Source of the DNA: Chloroflexota bacterium
GTDB lineage: Bacteria; Chloroflexota; UBA11872; UBA12225
DNA: 51,572 bases
Direction: 5' to 3'
Assembly: GCA_009693165.1 (NCBI GenBank)
Contig: SHXX01000007.1
Coordinates: forward strand, 1-51,572
A model generated the notes under the pieces. The model saw only the letters and a list, made by a program, of their open reading frames with translations, was not told where the DNA came from and did no database searches. Position 1 is the first letter of the stretch, and each line of letters begins with the position of its first letter. Of the stretch, positions 9,763 through 18,395 are shown piece by piece. The translations under genes were made by a program, and so were the position numbers.

Positions 9763-9984
9763 ATGTCTGGGGTATTGCGCATCACGTATCGCAAGAGTTC
9801 TATTGGCTACAGTGAGAGGCAGAAGCAGACCGTCCGGTCACTTGGTCTGCGGAAGCTCGGCCAGTCTGTGGAGCGGCCTGACACAACCACGGTTCGTGGG
9901 ATGGTGTTTCATGTCAGGCATTTGGTGACCGTACAGGAAGTCCCAGGGGCCGTGTCTGCCGAGGGTGTTGCGGCGTCTGTGTGA
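9763..9984 (+). CDS. rpmD: 50S ribosomal protein L30
   Basis: 73 residues, 6 nt after rpsE. It reads LRITYRKSSIGYSERQKQTVRSLGLRK, the L30 ferredoxin-like fold, followed by GMVFHVRHLVTVQEV. Slightly longer than the usual 60 residues because of a short C-terminal tail. Confidence 0.95.
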   Translation: MSGVLRITYRKSSIGYSERQKQTVRSLGLRKLGQSVERPDTTTVRGMVFHVRHLVTVQEVPGAVSAEGVAASV

Positions 9985-10035
9985 CGCAATTCCGCACATC
10001 GTAGACTGCGGTGGCGACAGAGAGGTCGAGTTTCT

Positions 10036-10560
10036 ATGAAGTTGCATGAGTTGGTTCCCAATCCAGGCTCGCATCGCAAGGCGAAGCGCGTGGGGCGTGG
10101 CCATGGTTCTGGGAAGGTTAAGACTTCCGGCCGTGGTCAGAAGGGGCAGGGCTCCCGCGCTGGCAAGGGTCCGAAGGCGTACTTTGAGGGTGGTCAGAAC
10201 CCTTGGACGATGAAGATCCCGCACAAGCGTGGTTTCAGCCGGGCCCGGTTCCGTGTCGACGCTCAAGTGGTTAATCTTGACGATATCGAGAATCATTTTG
10301 ACGCGGGATCTGCGGTGACAATCGAGGCGTTGGGGGCTTTGGGGCTTATCACCGATTCGAGTGGTCGCACTCCCGTCAAGCTTCTTGGAGATGGGTCGGT
10401 GTCCAAGTCCGTTACCGTGCAGGTTCATCGCATTTCTGGGTCCGCTCGCGGTGCCATTGAGGCGGCCGGTGGACACGTGGACCTGCGGGTTGTCCGTTGG
10501 GTTCGTTCCATGAATCAGGCTGAGAAGGCTATCGCTTTAGGGTTGTCGAGCGAGTCCTAG
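10036..10560 (+). CDS. rplO: 50S ribosomal protein L15
   Basis: 174 residues. The basic Gly-rich N-terminal extension typical of L15 is obvious (KRVGRGHGSGKVKTSGRGQKGQ), followed by GGQNPWTMKIPHKRGF. The C-terminal domain has HRISGSARGAIEAAGG. A late 50S assembly protein. Somewhat longer than average, with an unconserved C-terminus. Confidence 0.96.
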   Translation: MKLHELVPNPGSHRKAKRVGRGHGSGKVKTSGRGQKGQGSRAGKGPKAYFEGGQNPWTMKIPHKRGFSRARFRVDAQVVNLDDIENHFDAGSAVTIEALGALGLITDSSGRTPVKLLGDGSVSKSVTVQVHRISGSARGAIEAAGGHVDLRVVRWVRSMNQAEKAIALGLSSES

Positions 10561-10585
10561 GGGTACGCCCTGGGTCGCGGGACAC

Positions 10586-10627
10586 ATGCCAGGCACGGTA
10601 CGGTCAGTATCGGATTGTGTCTGGCAT
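10586..10627 (+). promoter_or_regulatory. Stem-loop in the rplO-secY gap
   Basis: The arms ATGCCAGGCAC (10586-10596) and GTGTCTGGCAT (10617-10627) pair over 11 positions with one G-U, around a 20-nt loop. It lies within the 132-nt gap before secY, which is much longer than the other gaps nearby. The following TCTTCGTT is not a convincing U-tract, so an attenuator, a regulatory leader or an mRNA-processing site are all possible. Seen in sequence; the function is inference. Confidence 0.45.
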
Positions 10628-10692
10628 TCTTCGTTGCATGACCAAGCGTTTCTGTTGGGGCTGGCCACAAGTGGGGCTCCTGTTTCGCTGGT

Positions 10693-12000
10693 ATGGAGAG
10701 GGTTAGGCCGTTGTTCGAAGCGGTGATGCGGGCGTTCCGGTTGCCTGATGTGCGGCGAAAGATTCTCTTCACGTTCGCGATGCTTGCTGTCTTCCGTGTT
10801 GTGGCGCATGTCCCTCTGCCTGGAGTGAATCTCGGTAGTTTGCGGCAGTTGCTTGAGCAGAACCAACTCCTTGGGATGTTGGATCTCTTTTCCGGCGGAT
10901 CGCTAACTACGTTTTCAATCGCCGCTCTTGGCGTGTACCCCTACATCACGGCCTCGATTGTCATGCAGGTGCTGGCTCCGGTCATCCCCCAGTTGCAGGA
11001 GATGCAAAAGGACGGCGAGGCCGGGCGTACCAAGGTTGCTCAGTACACCCGAGTACTGACAGTTCCTCTGGCGATGCTTCAGGCTTACGCTCAGGCCACG
11101 CTCTTGGCTCGTGAGGGGATTATTTCTAATTTCGGCCTCATGAGTGCGTCGACGTTCTTGCCAACGGTTTCTATGGTCCTGACCCTCACCGCTGGGACAA
11201 TGTTCCTCGTGTGGCTCGGGGAGATCATCACCGAGAAGGGTGTGGGCAACGGGATGAGCCTGCTGATTTTTGCCGGGATCATCGCTCGTCTGCCTGGGTC
11301 CATCGGCCAATCATTTGTTTCTGGAACGAGTTTCCTCGGTCTCATCTTTCTGGGTGTAATCGGCCTTGGGATGGTGGCTTCCATTGTTTTCATTAATGAA
11401 GGCCAGCGGCGGATCATGGTCCAGTACGCGAAGCGCATTCGTGGCAATCGGGTCTTCGGTGGGACAACGACCTACATTCCGTTGAAAGTCAACTCTTCCG
11501 GGATGATTCCGTTGATCTTTGCTATGAGCATCATGCTTATACCTGGAACTATTGCTACGTATTTCACGGCGGCTGAGACCGATTGGGTCAAGACGACCGC
11601 GCAGTTCATCGCTCGTGTGTTTAGTTCCACAGGGGTGGTCTATTGGGTTTTGTACTTCTGGCTGGTTGTTGCATTCACGTATTTTTATACCGCTGTCGTT
11701 TTCCAGCAGCAGAACCTGCCTGAGACGTTGCAGAAGCAGGGTGGTTTCATTCCCGGTATTCGAGCCGGGCGGCCCACGGCTGACTATCTGAACCGCGTTG
11801 TAAACCGGATTACCCTGCTAGGAGCCATCTTTCTAGGGATTGTCGCGATCGCGCCGTACATTGCGGGAGTGGTGACCGGTATTCAGGTGCTTACCCTTTC
11901 GAGTACCGGCATTCTTATCGTCGTCGGCGTAGTACTCGATACGATGAAGCAGCTCGAGGCGCAATTGTTGATGCGTCGGTATGAGGGGTTCATCAAGTGA
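10693..12000 (+). CDS. secY: Protein translocase subunit SecY
   Basis: 435 residues with ten predicted hydrophobic segments, the channel-forming subunit of the Sec translocon. Family marks are FRLPDVRRKILFTFAMLAVFR at the first helix, the plug-region GGSLTTFSI, PYITASIVMQ, GMIPLIFA, and the cytoplasmic loop FIPGIRAGRPT. The ATG at 10693 has no obvious ribosome binding site. A TTG at 10711 follows GGAGAGGG by 8 nt and may be the true start, removing six residues. The TGA overlaps the adk GTG by four bases. Confidence 0.96.
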   Translation: MERVRPLFEAVMRAFRLPDVRRKILFTFAMLAVFRVVAHVPLPGVNLGSLRQLLEQNQLLGMLDLFSGGSLTTFSIAALGVYPYITASIVMQVLAPVIPQLQEMQKDGEAGRTKVAQYTRVLTVPLAMLQAYAQATLLAREGIISNFGLMSASTFLPTVSMVLTLTAGTMFLVWLGEIITEKGVGNGMSLLIFAGIIARLPGSIGQSFVSGTSFLGLIFLGVIGLGMVASIVFINEGQRRIMVQYAKRIRGNRVFGGTTTYIPLKVNSSGMIPLIFAMSIMLIPGTIATYFTAAETDWVKTTAQFIARVFSSTGVVYWVLYFWLVVAFTYFYTAVVFQQQNLPETLQKQGGFIPGIRAGRPTADYLNRVVNRITLLGAIFLGIVAIAPYIAGVVTGIQVLTLSSTGILIVVGVVLDTMKQLEAQLLMRRYEGFIK

Positions 12001-12671
12001 TCATCACCCTCATGGGTGCGCCTGGTTCCGGGAAGGGAACTCAGGGCCGTTCGCTCGCGAGTTCGCTCGGCGTTTCGTACCTTGCGAGCGGGGATCTCAT
12101 CAGGCGAGCCATGGCAGACCGGTCACGATGGGGGGAGCAGGTGCGCTCATATATCGAGCGTGGTCAATACGTTCCTGACGAAGATATTGTCCCCGTTTTT
12201 TTGCAGGCACTCATTGCGTCGAATCCTCAGGGATCCCGCATTGGCGGCGTTCTGGATGGGTTTCCCCGGACGACTGAGCAAGCGTTGGCTCTCGATGAGG
12301 CGTTGCGTGACTTTTCGCCTTCGGTAGATCAGCTTGCATTGGTTCTTGATGTTCCTGAGGATGTGTTGATCGCGCGGCTTTCGGGGCGTTGGCTGTGTAG
12401 CGGGTGTAATGCAAGTTACAACGTTCAGACTCATCCTCCAATCATGGTTGGTGTATGCGATGTTTGCGGCCGTGCACTGATGCAGCGTGTGGACGATCGG
12501 CGTGACACCATCCAAGAGCGTTTGCTCGTGTATGCGACGAGTACGAGGCCTGTGATCGACTTCTACGCAGCGCGCGGTAGCCTCAAGCATGTCAACGGTG
12601 ACGAGCCCGAGTTGAGGGTGCGTGAGAGCTTGCTGGCTACCGCTCGGAGTGCAATGCCGGTTTCCCGCTAG
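11997..12671 (+). CDS. adk: Adenylate kinase, zinc-lid form
   Basis: 224 residues. It interconverts ATP + AMP and 2 ADP. The P-loop is GAPGSGKGTQ, the AMP site SGDLIRRAM, and DGFPRTTEQA is conserved. The lid contains CSGC and CDVC, the four-cysteine zinc form of long-type Adk. The GTG overlaps the secY stop (GTGA), the usual secY-adk coupling. Confidence 0.97.
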   Translation: MIITLMGAPGSGKGTQGRSLASSLGVSYLASGDLIRRAMADRSRWGEQVRSYIERGQYVPDEDIVPVFLQALIASNPQGSRIGGVLDGFPRTTEQALALDEALRDFSPSVDQLALVLDVPEDVLIARLSGRWLCSGCNASYNVQTHPPIMVGVCDVCGRALMQRVDDRRDTIQERLLVYATSTRPVIDFYAARGSLKHVNGDEPELRVRESLLATARSAMPVSR

Positions 12672-12851
12672 GTGTGAATGCGGCATGGGTATGGTCGGCT
12701 TCTCTGGTACACTGACAATCTGGTGGTTGCGGTTTAGCGTGTCACGCCCTCGTAACCACTCCTATCGGGCGCCGGTCAAGGGCGCGGACCCGCCAGGCAG
12801 TCTCCTGACGGTCTCATTTGACAGCCGTCTAGTAACGAGCAGAGGCGAGTG

Positions 12852-12965
12852 GTGAAGGTCACGGCATCGGTCAAGAAGCGCTGCGAGAAGTGCAGCGTCA
12901 TTAAGCGGCACGGCGTGCTAAGGGTTATTTGTTCTGAACCCAAGCACAAACAAAAGCAGGGGTAG
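12852..12965 (+). CDS. rpmJ: 50S ribosomal protein L36, zinc form
   Basis: 37 codons from a GTG, too short for routine ORF calling. It reads [20 protein letters not shown] and ends PKHKQKQG, the full L36 pattern with the C-C-C-H zinc site (CEKC, then Cys27 and His32). It is preceded by 180 nt after adk in which map and infA, often found here, are missing; no infA-length frame fits that gap. Confidence 0.95.
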   Translation: MKVTASVKKRCEKCSVIKRHGVLRVICSEPKHKQKQG

Positions 12966-13049
12966 AGCGCATGACGCACGTTGGGAGGTTTTGCGCTCTG
13001 ACGGTGCGTCGACAGGTTGGGTTCCGGATGAGCCGAGGGGTCTATTGAG

Positions 13050-13433
13050 ATGGCACGCATTGCCGGGGTTGATATCCCCCGCGAAAAGCACGTTGAGATT
13101 TCGTTGACGTACATCTACGGGATCGGCCGCACGGTCGCGAAGCGGGCGTTGGCGATTTGCAAGATTGCGCCGAACCGCAAGGTGAGCGCGCTCACTGAGG
13201 ACGAGGTCAATCGGCTCCGTGAGGTCGTAGAGAGACAGTTCATCGTGGAGGGTGATCTTCGGCGGATGGTCCGGCAGAACATCCAGCGCCTGATTGACAT
13301 TGGTTGCTATCGGGGCCAGAGGCATCGCCGAGGGCTTCCGACGCGTGGTCAGCGGACGAGGACGAATGCTCGCACTCGTCGCGGGTCCAAGAAGACCGTT
13401 GGTTCGCGCAAGAAGGCGACCGCGAAGAAGTAG
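13050..13433 (+). CDS. rpsM: 30S ribosomal protein S13
   Basis: 127 residues. [26 protein letters not shown] is the standard S13 beginning (first residues of each element visible), with [38 protein letters not shown] and a lysine-rich tail. S13 touches the P-site tRNA and forms bridges to 50S. First gene after rpmJ in the alpha block. Confidence 0.97.
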   Translation: MARIAGVDIPREKHVEISLTYIYGIGRTVAKRALAICKIAPNRKVSALTEDEVNRLREVVERQFIVEGDLRRMVRQNIQRLIDIGCYRGQRHRRGLPTRGQRTRTNARTRRGSKKTVGSRKKATAKK

Positions 13434-13581
13434 TTGGTGCTGAGTGGTCGTCCGGCTCTTTGAAGGGGCAAGTGGCGTCCAGTTCTTTACACAAGTGGAC
13501 CACTGAGTCACTTGGTGTTCGGTTCCAATGCACTGGATTGCATGGGCTGATGTCGGGTGTCCAAGGAGATGAGAGACCGGT

Positions 13582-13980
13582 ATGGCCGAGCGGAAACGTG
13601 GGAGTACGCGCCAGAAGCGCCGCGAAAAGCGTAACGTGCCTCGCGGACAGGCGCACATTCAGTCGACGTTCAACAACACGATCGTGACCATCACGGATCC
13701 GAACGGTAACCCGGTTTCTTGGAGCACGGGCGGTGCTGGTGGTTTCAAGGGGTCTCGTAAGAGCACACCGTACGCGGCCGGCGTGACGGCTGAGAGTGCT
13801 GCTAGGCGGGCGATGGAGCAAGGCATGCGCTCGGTTGAGGTGTTTGTCCGCGGTCCGGGGTCCGGGAGAGAGTCTGCCATTCGTTCATTGCAGGCTGCAG
13901 GATTGGCAGTGATGTCAATTACTGATGTTACGCCTGTTCCGCACAATGGTCCGCGGCCTCCTAAGCGTCGGAGGGTGTAA
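13582..13980 (+). CDS. rpsK: 30S ribosomal protein S11
   Basis: 132 residues. Contains [49 protein letters not shown] and the C-terminal [18 protein letters not shown], all diagnostic of S11, which shapes the platform near the E-site mRNA. GGAG lies upstream of the ATG. Gaps of 148 nt before and 296 nt after are unusually long for this operon. Confidence 0.97.
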   Translation: MAERKRGSTRQKRREKRNVPRGQAHIQSTFNNTIVTITDPNGNPVSWSTGGAGGFKGSRKSTPYAAGVTAESAARRAMEQGMRSVEVFVRGPGSGRESAIRSLQAAGLAVMSITDVTPVPHNGPRPPKRRRV

Positions 13981-14246
13981 CTCACTCCGCGCTATCTATG
14001 GTCGCTGGAGTGCGATGGGTTTCTGATGTCGCCCATATGTTCGCAAGGACACCAAAGTTCATCAGGTGGGGTTTGCTGTCAGGTGGGCCGGGATTGCTAC
14101 CGTCTCGGGTATGGTCTCGTGAACATGCTGGAAGTCTCGCTTACAGTCATTCGTTACCTTTTGGGTCGTGGGTGAATGTCATAGTGCCGAGTGAGGGGCA
14201 CCCCAACGTCAGCCGCGAGCGGCACTCGCAGGTGTTATTTTCGGGA

Positions 14247-14264
14247 GTTGCACCGAGGTGCAAC
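14247..14264 (+). promoter_or_regulatory. Hairpin in the rpsD leader
   Basis: GTTGCAC (14247-14253), tetraloop CGAG and GTGCAAC (14258-14264) form a perfect hairpin whose 3' arm ends 12 nt before the rpsD ATG at 14277. It could affect ribosome access. S4 is a known translational autoregulator in other bacteria (alpha-operon leader in E. coli, rpsD leader in B. subtilis), so an S4-responsive element is a reasonable inference, but no match to those structures is claimed. The preceding gap (from 13981) shows a 92-codon ORF and no other gene. Confidence 0.45.
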
Positions 14265-14276
14265 GGGGTTTTGTGA

Positions 14277-14903
14277 ATGGCTCGCTACACGGGACCGGTG
14301 TGCAAGCTTTGCCGGAGGGAGGGCGTGAAGCTCTTCCTGAAGGCCGAGCGGTGCGTCACCAAATGCACCCTTGACAAGCGGCCGACGCCGCCCGGCCCTC
14401 AGGGGACTGGCAAGCGTCGTCGGCCGACAGAGTTCGCATTGCAATGGCGTGAGAAGCAGAAGCTACGCCGGACGTATGGCGTTCTTGAGGCTCAGTTTCG
14501 CCGTCATTATGATGAGGCTGAGCGCCGACCCGGTTCGACAGGTTTCAACCTGCTTCAGATCCTCGAGAGCCGACTAGACAACGTCGTGTACCGGATTGGC
14601 CTGGGTGGTTCCCGGTCGCAGGCTCGACAGTTGGTGCGCCATGGTCATTTCACCCTGAACGGACGCAAGACAGACATTCCGTCTGCAATGGTGAAGCCGG
14701 GCGACAGTGTCGGGGTTCGAGAGAAGTCCCGTAAGCTGGAGATCCTCGTTCAGGCGGCGGATGCCACTGGACAGCGGCAGATACCCGCGTGGTTGACGTT
14801 CACCAGGGAGAGTTTCACGGCCCGGGTGAATGCGCTGCCGCTGCGACATGAGATCGATGCACAGGTGACCGAGCAGTTGGTTGTCGAGTTCTACGCCCGG
14901 TAG
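14277..14903 (+). CDS. rpsD: 30S ribosomal protein S4, zinc form
   Basis: 208 residues. The N-terminus [16 protein letters not shown] with a later CVTKC forms the four-cysteine zinc knuckle of the C+ S4 type. [16 protein letters not shown] and [18 protein letters not shown] are the S4 RNA-binding domain. S4 nucleates 30S assembly and, in several bacteria, represses its own synthesis. Confidence 0.97.
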   Translation: MARYTGPVCKLCRREGVKLFLKAERCVTKCTLDKRPTPPGPQGTGKRRRPTEFALQWREKQKLRRTYGVLEAQFRRHYDEAERRPGSTGFNLLQILESRLDNVVYRIGLGGSRSQARQLVRHGHFTLNGRKTDIPSAMVKPGDSVGVREKSRKLEILVQAADATGQRQIPAWLTFTRESFTARVNALPLRHEIDAQVTEQLVVEFYAR

Positions 14904-15048
14904 TTCCGGGATGACAGAAAGTGCGGGCGGGCATTGCCTTGCAGTGTCCGCCAGTTCCTTATTCTGGCGCGTGTGGCAACGGAAGCGGTCGGGTGACTGA
15001 GACGACTTCCCCTGCCTGCCGCCAGTCGAGGGAGGAGGCTCAGACCCC

Positions 15049-16068
15049 GTGAGTGAACAGGAAACGCTGCCGACCATTCGTCGTATTGAGGCGGCCCCGG
15101 AGCACGCCAACGACCCTCACTACGGTGAGTTCGTGCTTGAGCCGCTTCAGCGCGGTTATGGCCAGACCATTGGCAACTCCATGCGTCGTGTTCTTTTGAG
15201 TTCTCTGCCTGGTGCGGCCGTGAGCTCGATTCGGATTGACAGGGTGAACCACGAGTTCTCGAGCATTCCGAATGTAAAGGAAGACGTCACCCAGATCGTC
15301 TTAAATGTAAAGCGGATCAGGGTTCGTAGTTTTGCCCATGAGCCGGTTGTTGCCAGGCTCGACGCACCCGGTCCTGGTGTCGTCCATGCACGTGACGTTA
15401 TCTGGCCGGACACGGTGGAAATCGTGAATGGTGATCAGGTCATTGCGACGCTCGACAATGATCAGGCGCATCTGTCGATGGAGTTGACCGTTGCGAGAGG
15501 GTGGGGGTTTGTTGAGGCAGACCCTCGAGACGACACTGCGATTGGCGAGATACCGGTAGACCAGATCTACACGCCGATCCGCAAGGTCGAGTATCACGTC
15601 GTACCCACGCGGTTGGGCGTGAACGTTGACAAGGACAGGCTTAGCCTGCGGGTTTGGACCGACGGGACTACTACACCGGAGAGTGCGGTCGTTGAGGCTG
15701 CGCGTATTCTGGTTCGGTCGTTCCAAATTTTCCAATCGCTGAGCCCCGAGCTTCCGGAACCCGAGGATCTGCCCGTACGGCTTCTTGCCTCACCGACACC
15801 ATCCACCGTTGCCCAGATTCCGCCGGAGCTCGCGGACCTTTCGGTCGATGACCTTGAGTTGTCCAACCGGACGCTTAACTGTCTGAAGCGCAACACCATC
15901 AACCGGCTTGAGCAGCTTGCGTCGATGACCCGTGACGATTTGCTTCACCTTCGCAACTTTGGCGAGAAGTCGCTTGAAGAGTTGGAGGAGAAGCTCGCTG
16001 AGCGGGGGGTGTTCCTGTGGGGGCCCGCCTCCGAGGAGAGCGCGGTACCGGCAGACGTTCAGTACTAG
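15049..16068 (+). CDS. rpoA: DNA-directed RNA polymerase subunit alpha
   Basis: 339 residues. The N-terminal dimerisation domain is marked by FVLEPLQRGYGQTIGNSMRR and LLSSLPGAAVSSIRID. After a Pro-rich linker comes the C-terminal domain (LELSNRTLNCLKRNTINRLE, LRNFGEKSLEELEEKL) that binds UP elements and activators. GTG start at 15049 with GGAGGAGG about 14 nt upstream. Part of the alpha operon between rpsD and rplQ. Confidence 0.97.
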   Translation: MSEQETLPTIRRIEAAPEHANDPHYGEFVLEPLQRGYGQTIGNSMRRVLLSSLPGAAVSSIRIDRVNHEFSSIPNVKEDVTQIVLNVKRIRVRSFAHEPVVARLDAPGPGVVHARDVIWPDTVEIVNGDQVIATLDNDQAHLSMELTVARGWGFVEADPRDDTAIGEIPVDQIYTPIRKVEYHVVPTRLGVNVDKDRLSLRVWTDGTTTPESAVVEAARILVRSFQIFQSLSPELPEPEDLPVRLLASPTPSTVAQIPPELADLSVDDLELSNRTLNCLKRNTINRLEQLASMTRDDLLHLRNFGEKSLEELEEKLAERGVFLWGPASEESAVPADVQY

Positions 16069-16117
16069 GGATTGTGTCCGTTCGGCGTCCTTCGCCGGGA
16101 ATCTGTGAGTTACCAGT

Positions 16118-16480
16118 ATGAAGCATCGGAAAAAAGGCCGGGGGCTTGGCCTGCCAACAGATCGGCGTCGTGCACTTGTGCGCAACCTCATGAGGTCATT
16201 GATCCTTCATGAGTCCATTACAACTACTGAGGCACGCGCCAAGGAAGCTCAGCGCCACGTGGAGAGCTTGGTGACGGTTGCGCGCAAGGACACCTTACAT
16301 TCGCGTCGTATGGCGTTGTCCACGTTGCCTGACCAAGGTGCGGTAAATGTGTTGATCCACGATATTGCACCTCGATACGTTGACCGTGCGGGCGGCTACA
16401 CCCGGGTAACCCGGGTTGGCCTTCGCAAGGGTGACGGTGCATCTCTTGCGCGCCTAGAGTTCATTGCAGTCCCTGAGTAG
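16118..16480 (+). CDS. rplQ: 50S ribosomal protein L17
   Basis: 120 residues. MKHRKKGRGLGLPTDRRRAL, then LILHESITTTEARAKE and RYVDRAGGYTRVTRVGLRKGD are the L17 signatures. It lies at the tunnel exit region. Last ribosomal gene of the alpha operon; a perfect 10-bp stem-loop lies 29 nt after its stop. Confidence 0.97.
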   Translation: MKHRKKGRGLGLPTDRRRALVRNLMRSLILHESITTTEARAKEAQRHVESLVTVARKDTLHSRRMALSTLPDQGAVNVLIHDIAPRYVDRAGGYTRVTRVGLRKGDGASLARLEFIAVPE

Positions 16481-16509
16481 GGACGCAGGCGGTTGTTGAG
16501 GGAATATGC

Positions 16510-16536
16510 GCAGCCCCCGGTGACCTCGGGGGCTGC
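16510..16536 (+). terminator. GC-rich stem-loop after rplQ
   Basis: GCAGCCCCCG (16510-16519) and CGGGGGCTGC (16527-16536) form a perfect 10-bp stem with a 7-nt loop. The sequence downstream (ACTGGTTGTCC) lacks a run of T, so this is not a textbook intrinsic terminator. It may be an mRNA-stabilising or partial termination element between rplQ and truA, and it argues that truA starts downstream of it. Confidence 0.55.
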
Positions 16537-16567
16537 ACTGGTTGTCCACACGCGGATATCGCCATTT

Positions 16568-17488
16568 ATGGGACCAGACGCCGATCCTGACGCAATGATG
16601 CAGAGGTTCCGGGCAGTTGTCGCGTACGACGGGACGGACTTTGCTGGCTTTCAGGCACAGGATCACGCTGGGGCCGATGTCCGCACCGTTCAGGCATCAC
16701 TCGAACAGGCGGTTTCGGTTGCCACTGGGTATGCGGCCAGGGTGGTTGGTGCAGGTCGAACTGATCGCGGTGTTCACGCTTCGGGCCAAGTAGTGCATTT
16801 TGACGTGCCCCTTGATCTTTCCTCCCGGGGTTCCGTGATGCTTTCTTCGTTGAATTCTCGTTTGCCACTGGACCTTCGTGTGTTGGCGGTAGAACCAGTT
16901 AGTGGCGATTTTCACGCTCGGTTCAGTGCGACCAGCCGCTGCTATCGGTACACGATCGAGAATGCGGTAGTCGGTTTACCGACGAACCGTCGAGTGGCTT
17001 GGAATATCCGGCGTCCGCTTGACGTCGTGGCGATTAATGACGCTCTCGGTAGGATTGTCGGGAGCCACGACTTCGCAGCCTTCGGTGTCCGCGTCGGTTT
17101 AGATCCGACGCGACGGGTTGTGTTGCGGGCACGAGCTTCAGTTTCTGACGGTTATGCGGCGCCGGAACTTCCGGCGGCGCGTGCCGTTTCCGGTGAAATA
17201 TGGCACACTTCCCCTCAGTGTGACCCGCACTGTGAGCCAGCCGCGCCTCTCGTGGTGATCGAAGTCGAGGCTAATGCCTTCCTTCGTCATATGATGCGTC
17301 GGTTGGTCGGGACCTTGGTGCGCGTTGGGCATCTTCGTGTGGCTCCGGACGTGATGGATACGTTGCTGGTGGTGCCTTCGGAGGGATTTGTCGGCTTGGC
17401 GGCCCCGCCCCATGGCCTGTGTCTGGTTCACGTGGCGTACGACGGGACCCGTCTGTCACCGAGATACCGGGCATCGCCGGGATCGTAG
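16568..17488 (+). CDS. truA: tRNA pseudouridine(38-40) synthase TruA
   Basis: About 306 residues from the ATG at 16568 (297 from the ATG at 16595). TruA converts U38-U40 of tRNA anticodon arms to pseudouridine. Motifs: VAYDGTDFAGFQ, the catalytic Asp in GRTDRGVHASGQVVHFD, and FLRHMMRRLVGTLVRVG. An open frame runs back to 16493 through the 16510 hairpin, so the later starts are preferred. Its position between rplQ and rplM is conserved in many bacteria. Confidence 0.93.
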   Translation: MGPDADPDAMMQRFRAVVAYDGTDFAGFQAQDHAGADVRTVQASLEQAVSVATGYAARVVGAGRTDRGVHASGQVVHFDVPLDLSSRGSVMLSSLNSRLPLDLRVLAVEPVSGDFHARFSATSRCYRYTIENAVVGLPTNRRVAWNIRRPLDVVAINDALGRIVGSHDFAAFGVRVGLDPTRRVVLRARASVSDGYAAPELPAARAVSGEIWHTSPQCDPHCEPAAPLVVIEVEANAFLRHMMRRLVGTLVRVGHLRVAPDVMDTLLVVPSEGFVGLAAPPHGLCLVHVAYDGTRLSPRYRASPGS

Positions 17489-17504
17489 ATCAAGAGCGAG
17501 TTGG

Positions 17505-17963
17505 ATGAAGACGTACTCACCGAAAGCTTCCGAGCTGGAGCACAAGTGGTGGTTGGTTGATGCCGAGGGCCTAGTTCTAGGGCGCCTTGCCACAGCCGTA
17601 GCCGGCAAGATTCGTGGCAAGGATAAGCCCACGTTCGCCCCTCACATGGATGGCGGCGATTATGTGATTGTCATTAACGCATCAAGGGTGCGTGTGACTG
17701 GCAACCGGCTTGACAGCAAGGTATATGCCCGGCATAGCGGATATCCGGGTGGTTTTCGGACTGAGACATTGCGGCAGCTCCTTGGTCGCCATCCCGATCG
17801 AGTGATCGAGAAGGCGGTTCGGGGAATGCTTCCCAAGGGTAATCTCGGTCATCAGATGATCCGCAAGCTCAAGGTGTATGCCCATGGTGAGCATCCGCAC
17901 TCGAGCCAGCAGCCGTCATCGTGGGCGTTGACCCCGGCGATCATCGGCGGAAGTGAGGCGTGA
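17505..17963 (+). CDS. rplM: 50S ribosomal protein L13
   Basis: 152 residues. Starts MKTYSPKASELEHKWWLVDA and contains GRLATAVAGKIRGKDKPTFAP, GDYVIVINA, YARHSGYPGG and GMLPKGNLG, the L13 pattern. L13 is an early 50S assembly protein. The in-frame region upstream of 17505 overlaps truA and lacks family features. The stop overlaps the rpsI GTG. Confidence 0.96.
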   Translation: MKTYSPKASELEHKWWLVDAEGLVLGRLATAVAGKIRGKDKPTFAPHMDGGDYVIVINASRVRVTGNRLDSKVYARHSGYPGGFRTETLRQLLGRHPDRVIEKAVRGMLPKGNLGHQMIRKLKVYAHGEHPHSSQQPSSWALTPAIIGGSEA

Positions 17964-18370
17964 CCGCAATGATTGCCAGCACTCAGCAGTACTACTATGG
18001 CCTTGGGCGTCGCAAGTGCGCGGTTGCGCGGGTGCGGCTCTATCCAGGTGATGGTCAGATCGTTGTCAACGGTCGTCAGGCGCTGGACTACTTCGGTCGT
18101 GAGACGTTGGTGACCACCGTTCGTGAGCCACTCCGTGCCATCGACGCTTTGGCGCGGTTCAACATTGTCGTCAAGGTGCTGGGCGGGGGGATTGCTGGCC
18201 AAGCCGATGCGATTTCGCTCGGTATCGCCCGGGCCCTTCTCGTTTCCGACGAGACCCATCGCAAGCCATTGCGCGCCGAAGGCCTCCTGACTCGCGATGC
18301 GCGTGTCAAGGAGCGCAAGAAGCCCGGTTTGAAGCGTGCTCGGAAGGCACCGCAGTACACCAAGCGCTGA
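17960..18370 (+). CDS. rpsI: 30S ribosomal protein S9
   Basis: 136 residues from a GTG that overlaps the rplM stop (GTGA); an ATG at 17969 is the alternative. YYYGLGRRKCAVARVRLYPGDG, ARFNIVVKVLGGGIAGQA and the basic C-terminus RARKAPQYTKR, which reaches the P site, identify S9. Last gene of the long translation locus, followed by a strong terminator. Confidence 0.97.
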   Translation: MTAMIASTQQYYYGLGRRKCAVARVRLYPGDGQIVVNGRQALDYFGRETLVTTVREPLRAIDALARFNIVVKVLGGGIAGQADAISLGIARALLVSDETHRKPLRAEGLLTRDARVKERKKPGLKRARKAPQYTKR

Positions 18371-18395
18371 GAACCCTCTGGTTCGGAAGTTTGCA

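Noticed and set aside
12622-12855. 77-codon plus-strand frame in the adk-rpmJ gap, considered as a possible infA
   Set aside because: It overlaps adk in another frame and shows none of the IF-1 OB-fold motifs.
12918-13658. 246-codon minus-strand frame across rpsM and rpsK
   Set aside because: Antisense to two certain ribosomal genes, Arg/Ser/Pro-rich without any motif.
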